Assembly: GCA_905221605.1 (NCBI GenBank) | Contig: CAJNDS010001424.1 | Span: 615,450 to 679,449 of the forward strand | Reading direction: 5' to 3' | Source: Symbiodinium natans | Lineage: Eukaryota; Sar; Dinophyceae; Suessiales; Symbiodiniaceae | Length of the DNA stretch: 64,000 nucleotides | Shown: piece after piece, positions 51,922 through 63,414 of the stretch | How the letters are laid out: the number at the start of each line of letters is the position of its first letter | Position numbering within the stretch: position 1 is the stretch's first letter | The notes under the pieces: generated by a model | What the model was told of the DNA's origin: nothing | The model's input: the letters and a program-made list of their open reading frames with translations, nothing else | The model's database searches: none | Translations under genes and position numbers: made by a program

Positions 51922-54524
51922 AGTGGGCGATTGGCGAACAGCCACAGAACAGTACAGCCGACCGATACTCCGCCCCATGGTGCTTTGTACAGAGTAGTCT
52001 CCTTTGCATTCCTACTTCCTAGGACCCGGGACCACACTAACCCAAATCAAACCTTACAAACCCTCAATCCTAATGACCCCGAGGTTACCGGAGTCCTAGA
52101 ATACCTCTTGACATATCAAACAATCTGTTTCAAGCTGTGATCGGCGGACGCGGTCCAGAAACATCGCGCCGGTTGTGCTCGGGTTTAGGGTTTAGGGACC
52201 TTGCTGCTGCCCCGGGTTTTCTCGGCATGCTGCCTTGCAGCCTACATATAGGGATGCCCGAAGCCCCAGACACGGTCCCCAAGACCCAAAAAACTCCTCA
52301 ACCATGATGGGTTTAGGGTTTAGGGCTTAGGGCTTGGGTTCCTGGCGTGACTTTGCAAGCCAGTTGCAAAAGGGCTTAGGGCTTAGGGTTTAGGGTTTAG
52401 GGTTTAGGGTTGAGCCTCCTCAACCCTAAAGAAGGTGGCTGGGTGCCCTCGCTCTTGGTGGAGTGCCGTGGCACAAGTCTTCAAAGGCTTTGGTGCGAGT
52501 TCTTCTTTCGGAACTAGGGACTAGGGTTTGGGGGTTAGCATTTAGGAGAGCTCAAGACGTGGGACATATGAGAGAGAGAGAGGGAGAGAGAGCAAGTGCG
52601 GGAGAACGGGGGCGATAATCCCAAATAGCCCTAAGCCCTAAACTTCCTAAACCCTCAGTGTGCAAGGAGATAGTTTACTATTTGCTTAAAACAGCGTTCT
52701 TCCTTGTAAGGGTATAACATGGAGATGCTTATCCTTTTTTAAAGGGTTCTTAAGCAAATAGTAGTAATGACAGGGTGGGAGAGGGATTCTTGTGAGGTGA
52801 ACTCAAACCCCTCAAATTCAACTTCTGAAGCACTGCGGACGCCATTCAGACCCCACAAGCCCTATCGACTCTACACCGCAAAGCTGAAAGCCCTATAAAG
52901 CCCAGCAAGCCTCCAAAACCCCCTGGTCTATTTATCAACCCTGAACCCTAAACCCTAAACCCTAAACCCTAAACCCTAAACCCTAAACCCCACAAAAACC
53001 CATGAACTCCATCAAGCTCTGATCCTCATAATCCCTACCCAGCCCCTTAAACTCTCTGAAAACCCACAATTTAAGCCCTATGAATCCCATGACCCTTGCA
53101 CACCCTACAAAGCCCCATAGGCACTCTCCGAAGCCCTCTAAATCCTACTAGACCCAAAGCCCCGAAACCCTAAAAAATCCTAAAGCACTAAACCCTAGAC
53201 TCCCTGAACCCTAAACTCCCTAAAACCCGAATACCCTAACCCCTAGGAACCCTAAACCCGACGAACCCACAGGCTAACGCTTGCCACGAGAGCGGCTATC
53301 CGACGCATTCGGGCTGTTGAGAAACGAAAGCGGCGTCATTTCTTAGGGTTTAGAGTTTAGGGTGTAGGGTTTTTAGAGTTTAGGGTTTAGAGTTTGGAGT
53401 TTAGGGCTTAGGGGTTTTAGGGGCTAGGTTGCACGATTGGTGAATCATGGGGATCCGGTACCGAAGAACAATACTCTCCTGAGTTTCCGTACTGAAAGCA
53501 GTAAACCAACCCTAAACCCTAAACCCACAACCCTAGGGTTTTGGGTTTGGCATGCTTTCCCTTCGGGGCTTGCTGAAAATCCCCCCACAGAGAAACCCAA
53601 AGGGTCCATGTACCTGTAGTGTAGGCACTTGGGCCTTAAAGGGTTCAGGGTTCAGGGTTCAGGGTTTAGGGTTTAGGGGTTCCTAGATGGTAGGCTTAGA
53701 ATCCAAGTATATATACTCTACAGGTACATGGGCCCTTAGGGAAAGGAGTTCCAACGTGTAGAAGAAAAGCGGCCATAGGCAGACGTTACCTTATATGTCG
53801 CGTGCTACGTCTGGGGCTTTGGGGTTTAGGGTTTGGGGTTTAGGGTTTAGGGTTGGTGGTAGTAAACTTACAGGGTTTTAGTTCAGACGACCCACATCGC
53901 ACCGTTGATGGTAGCCTACCCGAAAACCGAACTGTAGGGTTTACAGTAGGGTTTAGGGTTTTCGGGTTTAGGTTTAGGGTTTAGCGCTTAGGGTTTAGGG
54001 TTAGGGCCCCTGCATGACTTCCCCAAACTTTGGGCACTTTTTGTTTTTTTTTCTTTTTTTTTTTTTTTTGGGGGGGGGGGGGGGTCCTCTATCACCATGA
54101 TTTTAGGATTTTTTGGGGAGCTTAGGGGCACCCATCCTCTTCGGGCGGTACCCATAACAGACATGTTGTTTGACGTTGTTGCTCTGTTGCCGCAGCACGT
54201 GCTCAATTCTTTTTGTTGGTGCACGGGCGCAACATGGCGCGGCGCACTCAGCTTTCAGTCTCAAGTGTGATAGCTTTCAGCCGACTTCCATAGCTTTATG
54301 GTTGAGGGTTGAGGCTCGAGGGTTGTGGGTTCAGTGCCTGCATTCCGATGCTACTTAGTTGCTGCTTCTGGTCAGGGTTGAATGTCAGAGACGCCAGAGA
54401 TGGGCTTGAAACGCTTTTCCAGAAGTACGCAGTCATACGCAGCTCCCAGCCCTAAAGTGCATGGACCCTCGCCGTCTTGGTAGTCCAGGTTCCACTGCCT
54501 TGAGCTTTCCATCACCCCCGTAGA
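51922..54524. other. Spacer with small candidate exons
   Basis: Candidate exons: 52450-52527 (GGWVPSLLVECRGTSLQRLW, ends in TAG), 53283-53338 (LTLATRAAIRRIRAVEKRKR), 53894-53938 (TTHIAPLMVAYPKTEL, stop). F2 at 52677-52763; GA run 52570-52592; an element with ATGTACCTGTAGTGTAGGCA (53608) and CTCTACAGGTACATGGGCCC (53717); poly-T/G 54036-54085. 52780-53270 is loosely telomere-like. Confidence 0.35.
52677..52763. mobile_element. F2 element, short copy
   Basis: TTACTATTTGCTTAAAAC ... GGGTTCTTAAGCAAATAGTA; only 87 bp and no poly-G run. Confidence 0.8.
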
Positions 54525-56109
54525 ATGCCGCAGAAGTCACTCGTGAGCCATGAATCACAGCATGTGGTTGGGGATATGATGCGCCGGGTGAGTCATCAAC
54601 TTCCGTTGCGGCCCATCCCTCACTTGAGCTCCTGAAGCCATGAACCTAAACCCCATAACCTAAACCATTCTAAACCCTTAACCCCAAACCCGAAACCCTA
54701 AACCCTAAACCCTAAACCCTAAACCCTAAACCGCTATCTCCAGCCCTTGAGCAGCAGCACCCTCAGGGAGAGATCCAAGAGGGCGCTGGACACCAAGGAC
54801 CGACCGAAGTCCTTGCAAACCCAAAGCCTAAAACCGAAGCCCCAGGTCAGGATTTACGGTTTAGGGTTTAGGGTTTAGGGTTTAGGGTTTAGGGTTTAGG
54901 GTTTAGGGTTTAGGGTTTAGTTTAGGGTTAGGGTTTAGGGTTCAGATTCTAGGGTTTAGGGTTTAGGGTATAGGGTTTAGGGTTTAGGGGGCCTACTAAG
55001 GCCTATTCTAGGTTTACGTAGGTGTCAGGGGGATGTGTCGAGCTGCGTCAGGACACTCCCGTTCCATTGCCTCGCAACGAGCGGGCCTGACTCAAATTTC
55101 ACGCAAGCGCAGTTTGTGGACTTAGGATTTATCACGGGTTCCCCTACTACCCCCCCCCCCCCCCGCCCCCCCCCCAAGGGTTTAGGGTTTAGGGTTTAGG
55201 GTTTAGGGTTTAGGGTTTAGGGTTTAGGGTTTAGGGTTTAGGGCTACTACCCCCCTCGAAACTACCCCCCATAATAAGGCTATTTTGAAGTTACTTAAGC
55301 CTAATCAGGGTCATTTAAGGGGGGAACCAAGGGGCGGCAGCATAGAGGGTGGTATATAGTAGGGGAACCCAGGAGTTTGATCCCCTAAGACTCACAGTCC
55401 TTTATAGGGATTCTAGTACCCTTCGCCTATTATGACCCCTATGAAGGACTGCTAGTATAACAAGGAGCATCCCAAGCTGTGGTTTTGGAGTTTTGCAGAG
55501 GGGTTCGGGATCGCAGTGGCAATGATTGGTGGGAAACTGTAGCTGAAACTGCTTGTGCTTCGTCATAACCTTCGTTTGGATACTTATGCCCTGCCCCCTG
55601 CTCCTGTTGAGCCCCCCCCCTGCCCACCCAGACGTAGCCCATGGCAAACACTTCCGACGTTTGCAGACCTGGGTTTTGGAGGGTTCAGGGTTGGGGATGT
55701 TTAGGGTTTAGGTTTTAGGGTTTAGGGTTTAGGGTTTAGGGATCAAATGTTGGTGTATGGTAGTTGGCATCCACTAGAGGGAACACTTTCCGGCGTTCTG
55801 TATAGACAGTCCTGTCTTCGATGCTGTCGCATACTGGGAGGTTCATGGGCACTTAGAAGTAGGGCTTTCAGCAGGGTAACTATGGCTACAGCCAGAGTTC
55901 GGTTCCTATTATTGCTCTTCTTCACATTAATTAAAATCTTGTTAATCTTGCTGATAGTATTGTTATTATTATTGTTATTATTGCTAATAGCCCTACTTAT
56001 AAGTACCCATGACCCTCCAAGCATCGTCTCTGATGCACGCGAAGTCATGCGCAGAATCCCTGCTCGGCACCGCAGGGAGATGCCGAGGATGTACTGCGCC
56101 TCTTTGTAG
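54525..56109 (+). CDS. Unidentified gene, start exon to stop exon
   Basis: ATG exon 54525-54587 reads MPQKSLVSHESQHVVGDMMR R and ends exactly at a GTGAGT donor, phase 0. Next exon 54744-about 54818, acceptor CTCCAG, phase 0: PLSSSTLRERSKRALDTKDR. Then 55029-55128 (GDVSSCVRTLPFHCLATSGP), and 55747-55828 joined to 56021-56109 through an F4 element with a perfect GCAT duplication: RQSCLRCCRIVSDAREVMRR, then IPARHRREMPRMYCASL-stop. The middle phases were not all checked. Basic, Cys-containing, no family recognised. F7 and F3 elements with telomeric repeats fill the introns. Confidence 0.4.
55131..55372. mobile_element. F7 element with TTTAGGG array inside
   Basis: ATCACGGGTTCCCCTACTAC ... GTAGTAGGGGAACCCAGGAG... 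mirrored ends; a poly-C run then TTTAGGG 55179-55242 splits the left arm, which resumes as CTACTACCCCCCTCGAAACT. The array is therefore a later insertion into the element. Confidence 0.8.
55378..55475. mobile_element. F3 element, decayed
   Basis: TTGATCCCCTAAGACTCACAG, inner TCCTTTATAGGGATT, right AGGACTGCTAGTATAACAAGG then AGCATCCC. Confidence 0.65.
55833..56020 (+). mobile_element. F4 introner with GCAT duplication
   Basis: GCAT | ACTGGGAGGTTCATGGGC ... AAGTACCCATGACCCTCCAA | GCAT. The inside has ATT repeats rather than telomeric repeats. Its removal leaves an open frame to the stop at 56109. Whether the acceptor is CCAA or CCAAG cannot be decided. Confidence 0.75.
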
Positions 56110-56288
56110 CAACCCACAGGAACCCGCCGTGCTACTACAGGGTGTAGGGTTTAATTCGGGTTTAGGGTTTATAGGGTTTAGGGTTTAGGGTTTCCACGCG
56201 TATCTCCACAAGATTCTTTTCTCAGAGTTGCCTTCACTCAAACCCCCATGTGCCCAGGGTGTGTGGATCAAGCGGGGCGGGCCCGGTG

Positions 56289-56400
56289 GGGCCCTAAACC
56301 CTAAACCCTAAACCCTAAACCCTAAACCCTAAACCCTAAACCCTAAACCCTAAACCCTAAACCCTAAACCCTAAACCCTAAACCCTAAACCCTAAACCCT
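56289..56400. repeat. CCCTAAA array
   Basis: About 16 perfect units. Confidence 0.98.
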
Positions 56401-56702
56401 GCCGGGGCTCTTGGCCTTTGGTTGATGTTGGATATACGTAGACCTCTTGTTCTCAACCCGGAGCTCTCTGAGATGCCAAGAGGCAGCCCATCCGTGAACC
56501 CCTGACCTCAACTATGCTAGAAAAGAACAGGTTTAAGATCCTTGAGCACAGGGTTTAGGGTTTAGGGTTTAGGGTTTAGGGGTTAGGGGTTAGGGTTTAG
56601 GGTTTAGGGTTTAGGGTTTAGGGTTTAGGGTTTAGGGTTTAGGAGCTACAATCCTTGTTCCTTCTTGGACCCCCCCAAGAAGGGTACCCACACATCACTT
56701 AA

Positions 56703-57103
56703 GCAACATGCAGCCAGTCAGCAGCTAGTCGTTCCAAGGGACGGGGAGGGACGGGAGGATCGACTTCAGGTCTTGCAGGGACAATTGCTGCAGATAGGTT
56801 CTGCTCTTCCATGCCCCGCGTAATCCCTCCAAGTAGACCCACACTTGAGTATTCGAAGCGCCTGGCCAGGAAGGGAGGCATTCTGATCACCGAGGATGAA
56901 CTCAAGGCTGAGAATGGCTGGGCAGGAGTTAGATACAGGGTTTAGGGCTCAGGGTTTAGGGTTTAGGGTTTAGGGCTTAGGGTTTAGGGTTTAGGGTTTA
57001 GGGTTTAGGGGAGAGGGGACTAGGTACCTTTTTGTATACTGACCTCCTACGAAGTAGAGTTGACACCCTGAAGAGCCCTTATAGAATTCAGGCGTCTTCC
57101 TGA
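56703..57103 (+). CDS. Exons of an unidentified protein
   Basis: Frame open 56706-56938, with an internal ATG at 56813: MPRVIPPSRPTLEYSKRLAR, KGGILITEDELKAENGWAGV RYR, ending at a TTTAGGG array. A second exon at about 57047-57103 reads VDTLKSPYRIQASS-stop. TLEYSKRLARKGGILITEDE is convincing soluble-protein sequence. The upstream Gly/Ser part (RGGTGGSTSGLAGTIAADRF) may be coding as well. No family named. Confidence 0.4.
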
Positions 57104-57435
57104 CATTGGGAAATCCTTGTTGCCACTCAAGGAGCTTTCCCTAAAAGGGAGTGGAGTCTTTGGGTAGAAGGTTTTGGGAGTGAAGATCTGAGGGAGAGAG
57201 GGGGAGTAGGGGGGGGGGACGCTGTGATCTGGTTCGGAGGGGATGCACCGGGATCCCAAATCTCAAAATTTAGGAGGGTTTCGGGTTTAGGGTTTACCAG
57301 AACCCCCCCAAAAAAAAAACAAAAAAAAATTACCGTAGGGTATATCAGTCCCTTCATTGAAGTTTTTTTTTTTTGGGGGGGGGAGGACCCTAAACCCTAA
57401 ACCCTAATCAAGGCAGGTAGGGTTTATAAGCTCAG
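57104..57435. other. Spacer with homopolymer runs
   Basis: G-run at 57210-57218, poly-A 57312-57329, poly-T/G 57364-57384, and short telomeric runs. ORFs on the minus strand here are unsupported. Confidence 0.4.
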
Positions 57436-59401
57436 GGGGCCGCCCCTGCAAGACGTACTGGTGCTTCGGAGTCGGTCCAGGGTTTAGGGTTTAGGGTTTA
57501 GGGTTTAGGGTTTAGGGTTTAGGGTTTAGGGTTTAGGGAAACTCCTACTTGGAGGATCATGGGGCTTTTAACCCAATGATACCGGGTTGCGGGGATTAGG
57601 GTTTAGGGTTTAGGGTTTAGGGTTTAATAGCTAGACTTATAGTATAACCACATGTGGGCACTTAAGGGGCTCAGAAGTGGGCTAGAAGCACCAGTATCAA
57701 TCGGCCCTAAACCCTAAACCCTAAACCCTAAACCCTACTAGTACCATGAACCTTCAAGCATAGAGTTCCTCCGTGATGAGGTGGCCTGGGAGTTCTTCGA
57801 CACAAGCGGCCCCCGGCTTACATCTGCATCAGTAGCCCAAAACCCTAAACCCTAAACCCTAAACCCTAAACCCTAAACCGTGCCCTTCAGGGGGTAAAGC
57901 CCTGCAACTTTCTTAGGGTTTAGGTGTAGGGTTTGGGGTGTAAAGGTGGGAACCCTGCGCCCTGGAATCCCATCTGCAGAAGTTTCAGGATTTAGGGGAC
58001 CTAAAAACTGTTCTTGTAGGTGTTTTAGAGAAATCCCCTTGTAGTCGGGTTCTTAAAGAACCCGAAAAGAACTGGGAGCTCGGCTCTGAAGGTACACAGG
58101 CCCTAAACGTAAATTCTAGGGTTTAGGGTTTAGGGTTTCGGGTTTAGGGTTTAGGGTTTAGGGTTCCCTGTACGTGTGGGCCGAATTCCCCAATCTTGCC
58201 TCTTTGTCTAGGGTTCAGGGTTTACGGCTGGGGTTTAAGGGGCCTTTTGGCCAGACCCAGCTGTTCTGTTGCCTGAGGCAAGGGCAAGCTGACCATGTCA
58301 GAAATCAAGCGCCGCCTGCAGACGTTCTACAAGGAGCCAACGCGTAGTCAAAATGGCCTAAAGAGTTACCAATCGCATCGCCTCATAATAGCTGTAGAAC
58401 GAGATTTTCTGCCTATTATCCAGAATGCTCCAACATTCAACAATATAGCCTAAACCCTTACAGCCCTAAACCCTCATAGAGGGTTGGTTGCAGCTTGCTT
58501 GTAGGAAGCCACCTGAATTTCTTTTAAGGGTATGCCCAAGGGCTATGTTGAGTATTAACAATGCGGCACAAAAAGGAGCCCTAATAGCCTCTCCCGTAGC
58601 CTACGCGACAGACTCGAACGATGCTGCGTAGGGCCCACAAACCCGAATCCCTGCAGTCGCGCTCAGTCGCTCAGATACAGAGACAGCGCCGAGTAAACCC
58701 TAAACCCCAAACCCAGAAGCAAAAAGGGTTGCATCCTTGTTGCAAAGCCCTAAACCCACAAGGGCTAGAAATAATTTCAGAAATGAGTAAAAGGGATCCT
58801 ATACCCTTAACCTCCCCCTGAATATACGCCTAATATGGCACTTCTACTACCTTAAGGATCTTTCTGAAAGAAGCCCCAAATCCCAAGAGTACAACCTTAA
58901 GGCTTCAAGGTACAACCCCTAAATCCTAAACCCTAGACCCTAAACCCTAAACCCTAAACCGCAGTCAACTCCAACCTGCCAGGACATCACCACGCGCGAA
59001 GTCAAGTTTCTGCTGAGCCTCGGAATAGGCCTTAAAGCCTGCGTCCCAAGAAGGGTGGAAGGTTGCAGAGTAGGGTTTAGGGTTTAGGGTTAGGGTTTAG
59101 GGTTAGGGTTTAGGGTTTCGGGTTTAGGGTTCAGGGTTTAGGGTCTAAAGGTTAGGGTTTAGGGTTTAGGGTTTAGGGTTTAGGGTTTAGGGTTTAGGGT
59201 TTAGGGAGAGAGGTCAGTGTACCCATTCGGTTCAGAGTTTCGTGATGCCTGTGGCATACGCATGAGCTTGCTGTTATCTTACTGCAATGTTGTGCATTGT
59301 TCAAGGCCACCCTAAACTCTAACCCACTGTACGCGCAGCGGCAGAGAGCCAAGTGGTACCTTCTGGCACTCGAGTGGTTGACTTGCGGAACAGGGCTGTG
59401 A
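57436..59401 (+). CDS. Series of exons ending in a stop at 59401, unidentified
   Basis: 57436-57479; 57759-57834 (IEFLRDEVAWEFFDTSGPRL then TSASV) directly after an F4 element; 58282-58344 (GKLTMSEIKRRLQTFYKEPT); 58606-58700 (RQTRTMLRRAHKPESLQSRS); 58965-59058 (STPTCQDITTREVKFLLSLG then IGLKACVPRR); 59211-59293 (ERSVYPFGSEFRDACGIRMS); 59339-59401 (RQRAKWYLLALEWLTCGTGL-stop, acceptor CGCGCAG). All are plus strand and coding-like. One gene is inferred from order; the pieces may belong to two. No family recognised. Confidence 0.35.
57548..57758 (+). mobile_element. F4 element with two telomeric runs in opposite orientation
   Basis: CTTGGAGGATCATGGGGC ... GTACCATGAACCTTCAAG. TTTAGGG at 57597-57626 and CCCTAAA at 57704-57735 face each other within the element. 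Confidence 0.8.
59080..59205. repeat. TTTAGGG array
   Basis: Irregular units at the left (TTAGGG, TTTCGGG, TTCAGGG), about eight perfect ones at the right. Confidence 0.9.
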
Positions 59402-59765
59402 TTTCCTGTGCTCTAACCCTAAACCCTAAACCCCAAACCCTAAACCCCAAGCCCTCAACCCCAAAACCCTAAACCCCTAAACCCTAAACTCTAAACCACT
59501 CCTGGCTCCCTGGGAGCTTTTCGGACAACCGAGGTGGCCAGTCGTCATCCCTCCCTATGTAGGGTTTGTTGCAGGGTTTAGGGTTTATATAGGGTTTAGG
59601 GTTTAGGGTTTAAAGGTTAGGGTTTAGGGTTAGGGTTTTGGGGGTGTATAGGGTTTCTTTAGGTTTTTTCGCGTTTGGGGTATTAGGGTTGAAGGTTTGT
59701 CAGGTTTAGGGTACAGCCGAGGAACAATCAGCCGGAGATCACCTTTGAGGCTCCCGCCTCGGATC

Positions 59766-59910
59766 TTTGTGGTGCTTTACTGTAACTTTAGATCCTTAGC
59801 CTTCTTGGGGTTTATTGGGTTTCTTATTAAGGCAGCTAAAAAGTTATTTTAAATGCTTAGCCTTTTTGGGGTTTATTGGGTTTCTGATTAAGGCAGCTAA
59901 AAAGTTATTT
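59766..59910. mobile_element. F6 repeat, two tandem units
   Basis: TTTGGGGTTTATTGGGTTTC then AAGGCAGCTAAAAAGTTATTTT, twice. Matches the copy at 17657. Confidence 0.75.
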
Positions 59911-60346
59911 TACACCTACCCGACCTACCCTAAGTGTAGCCAAGGGATGGGAGGGGACGGTTCAACCCTAATCACTCCCAAGGGCTCCCTGTCGACTCGA
60001 ACTCTACACCCAAGACGTGTAGGGTTTAGGGTTTAGGGTTTAGGGTTTAGGGTTAGGGTTTAGGGTTTAGGGTTTAGGGTTCAGGGCTTAGGGCTTAGGG
60101 TTTAGGTTTTAGGGTGTAGGGTGTAGGGTTTAGGGTTTAGGGTCGCTCCGACGCTCAGAAAAGCAGGGCACGTCTCGCGTTCCGGAAAGTGCTGCATGTG
60201 CATCATGTGCATCGCGTGGCCGGCACGGCGTAGTAAATCTATGTAAGGTTTTTTGCTTTAGGGTTTAGGGATTATGAATTGGGGCACCTAAAGCCCACCC
60301 AGTTGCGTCATAGCATTTTAACCTAGCCAACAAGGCCCTTTCTTTC

Positions 60347-60460
60347 CACTATTTGCTTAAGAACCGCCAAAAAAGACAATAATCCCGTATTACCCTCACA
60401 AGGAAGACTGTTTTAGTTTTTTTTGGCGGGGGGGGGAGGGGGTTCTTAAGCAAACAGTAG
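60347..60460. mobile_element. F2 element
   Basis: CCACTATTTGCTTAAGAACC ... GGGGGTTCTTAAGCAAACAGTAG with a T-run and G-run. Confidence 0.85.
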
Positions 60461-60476
60461 TTCAGGGTTGATTGTT

Positions 60477-60645
60477 GGCATGTTCCTCCTTATACTAACA
60501 GTCCTTAATAGGGACTATAATAGGGGTACTCTAGGACTATAATAGGGGTACTCTAATCCCTCTTAAGGACAGCCAAGGGACAAGGGATTATCATAAAGGG
60601 TGCTCTCATCCCTCCTAAGGACAGTACAAGGGGACATCCCAAGTT
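60477..60645. mobile_element. F3 element, expanded copy
   Basis: GCATGTTCCTCCTTATACTA ... ACAAGGGGACATCCC; contains the direct repeat GACTATAATAGGGGTACTCT twice and three AAGGACAG units. Confidence 0.8.
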
Positions 60646-60824
60646 AAGGGTTGCTTGTGGTTTAGGGTTTAGGGTTTAGGGTTTAGGGCTGCTGCTGCTG
60701 GGACTGCGGACAAGTCAATGATGACGTCTGGTACTATGAACAACGAAGGCGATCGCGCTGTGCGAAGGCCGTGAAAAGGCAAAAACATGCAGCTAATTGT
60801 TTGTCGTTAGGCGAAGGCCCTGTG

Positions 60825-63340
60825 CTACGTCCCCGTCAGGTCGATGGCAGGCTCATTGGCCAGCAGAGCGACGCAGTCAGTGACCGCAGGGGAAAAGTAA
60901 AAGGCATCCAGGGCTTGCCTGAGGTCCTCGTGAGACAGGCCAGGTTCCTCTGCAAGCAGTTGCACGGCCGCATCAACGGCATCGGCTGGCGACTGCGTAG
61001 TGAGGGGCAAAAGGGGTCCCGCGAGACGTGTAGCAGGGTAGTGCGCGGTTTGGCCCGGCTCTCCATGCACCTGTGTCAAAGGGTTCACGAACATCCCGTG
61101 TGTCCATAGGGCCTCCAGACAAGCGGGGCGATCGTGTTGGACATGCCTCAGAACTCTGTCCCTTGACCAGAATTCGGTCAAGCAGCAGGGACAGCTGGTG
61201 CCGTCAACGACGGCTGCCGCGTCAGACCGCAGATGGTGCACAGCGAAGCGGTGGGCCCTGAGGGCTTGGAAGGACGCAAAGGCATCGCCGCAAAGGGGGC
61301 AGGTGTGGGGCGCGGCGTCGGGGTTTGATGCCGATGCTTTCGTTGGCGGCTGCCGTAGTTCCGCCCAAGCGGCTTTGCGCACCAGTCTGTGAAACCTGGT
61401 AGGGCATTCCAAAATGAAAGCCTGTAGGCCCTCGGGGAAGTTAAGCGAGGCAATGGCTGGGAGCTCGGTTCCGGCAGAGAGCCACTGGAGGTCCTTGCCC
61501 AGCTGTTCGAGCCACGAGGTGCCTGCACTCACTTGTCTCTCGGCTTGCAGCATTGCAAGCAGGGTCTCCTGCTGATGCGTTAGGCAGCGGGCAAAGTGGT
61601 GCAGCCGTTCGCAACGGAGGAACGAGTCCGGAAGGGGCATGCCGGTATAGCGGCATAACTCCTGCGGGCCAGGTAGCGATGGGGCTCCCGTCCATCTATC
61701 GTCGCTTGTCAGGAGTCGGACAAGCTTCGAGTAACCCGCTGACCAGAGGGCACTCTCCTCAACCCCCAGCCTAGGCCAAGTTGCAGCAGTATGAGTTATC
61801 CGGGACAGGGAGAGCCCGTTCAACAGCTGGCGCCGTTGCGCGATGGGCAAGTGCTTGTTCCGCAGCACGGTCCTAGCCAGGGGCCTGGCGGCTGCGAAGG
61901 CCGATGCAAGTTTTTGCCTCAAGTCGGCAATGGCATTGCCTTTGACCGTAACCCTCCCTCCGAGGTGCGAGTAGCCAGGCACACACCCGACAGTAAAAGT
62001 GTGTTGCCCCACCGTGAAGTGAAGCCTGCTTTGTTGCCGGACGAAAAGCTCCCTGGCAAGCTCCCGTTTGCCCTTGCCGCTGAGGTGGACAACCGCCTCT
62101 GTTTTGCCGGCCTTGTAGTTCGGGGCCTTAGCGCGTCGCATCATTTCCCTGTGCGCAATTTGGAAAAGGCACCTGGCCCGTTGCAGGAGCCGTTCGGACG
62201 ACCGATCAGCCAGGAGGATGGCTGAGTCGTCGGCCCATGTTGGGCAAAGAAGGGATAGGGGGAGCGAGGCAGCTTCCCGGACGGGGCACTCGAGCAGGCC
62301 TTCCCGCGCGGCAGCTTGTTCAATTGCCTTGACCAGGTCAGCTTGGACAAAAGCGAAAAGGACGTCGGCGATTGTGTCGCCGGGCCGCACCCCTGCATGT
62401 GTGCCAACGTAAACCCCATCTCCTCTCATCTTGCAGTGCGTGTTCGACATGAAAGTCTTGATGACACGTTGCCCGTGTGGGGACATGCGTTCAAGAAGAG
62501 CTGCACCCCGTGCCCAACACACGACTTCATGGAAATATTCAGCCGGTACTTCGAGACGGCGGAGGACGGTGAGGAAAGCCTCATCGCAGTCAGGGGCCTT
62601 GAAGAAGCACTCGCGTATGACGCGGTAGTACGCGGAAGTGACATCGAAGAAGAGCGCGGCGTGCGCTGATCGCTGGGCTCTGGCTGTGGCGAAGAAGGTT
62701 CTCAAGAGGTGGTGTCCAGATGGCAGCAGCGACCCGGGCATTCCTCCTTGGTGAAGCTCCTTAGCCTGCAGCGCGTCAAGAAGGGCCGCCCGCGAGGCTT
62801 TCCTTAGAAGCTTACCTGGCTCTTCCAGAAGGCAGATGGCGCGATGGTTGCACCAATCCCTGGCACTGCCTTTGCCTTTAAAAAGGCTTATGAGGTCGGT
62901 CGCCTTGGACTGGATGGGTTCGGTCAAGCGAACATGCGCTTTGAGGAAAAGCGGCAGCAAGGCCCTTGCCGCTTTGGTCGTGTTGGACTTCCACACCCAC
63001 CCAGGCACGGAGCTTGGCCCTGGTGCTTTGCCGAGTTGGATGGAGCGGACAAGGTGTTCAATTTGCGTGAGGGTCGGCAGCTCCCGCAAGTCAAAAGTGC
63101 AGTCCAACGCGGGCTGTGCAGGTGCTCCGCTGAACAGTTCGGCCAGGGTAGTTTCCTCCCCAGCTTCAAGGGCTGCAAAGTGTTCTCTCTTGTCTTTGGT
63201 GAGGGCGATCGGGTCAGGCAATTGGTTGCCTTCCCCTCGTGTAATGACAAGCGGTGCAAAGGGCTTGAGGATCTTTTTGCCGGGTGGGCGGAGCGGGGCA
63301 AGGGCTTTGTAGAACGCCTTAGCATTGCCAGCATGCCCAG
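60825..63340 (-). CDS. LINE-type reverse transcriptase ORF, 5'-truncated
   Basis: Open on the minus strand from 63340 to a stop at 60825, about 838 codons. The first 40 codons (NAKAFYKALAPLRPPGKKIL...) lie upstream of the TTG sometimes taken as start (63221); there is no ATG start, so the 5' part is missing. Numbering from 63221: GKAPGPSSVPG about 64-74; FFDVTSAYY (motif A) 191-199; HAGVRPGDTIADVLFAF (motif B) 275-291; WADD (motif C, in place of YADD/FADD) 329-332; GYSHLGG 416-422. The C-terminus has CPLCGDAFASFQALRAHRFA (641-660) and a second CPCC...H..H finger (677-701). No endonuclease or RNase H is in the window. The frame is intact, so it is young or still coding. Confidence 0.85.
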
Positions 63341-63400
63341 GGTTTAGGGTTTAGGGTTTAGGGTTTAGGGTTTAGGGTTTAGGGTTTAGGGTTTAGGGTG
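63341..63400. repeat. TTTAGGG array abutting the RT 5' end
   Basis: About eight perfect units starting where the RT frame ends. Second array at 63510-63568. Confidence 0.97.
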
Positions 63401-63414
63401 GAAATGGGAGAAAG

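Larger units (their letters stand above)
59402..60824. other. Spacer with F6, F2 and F3 elements
   Basis: CCCTAAA 59415-59497; TTTAGGG 59575-59640; possible exon 59718-59764 (RNNQPEITFEAPASD); tandem F6 59766-59910; TTTAGGG 60019-60145; F2 60347-60460; F3-type 60477-60645; a short GCT run at 60690. Confidence 0.5.
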
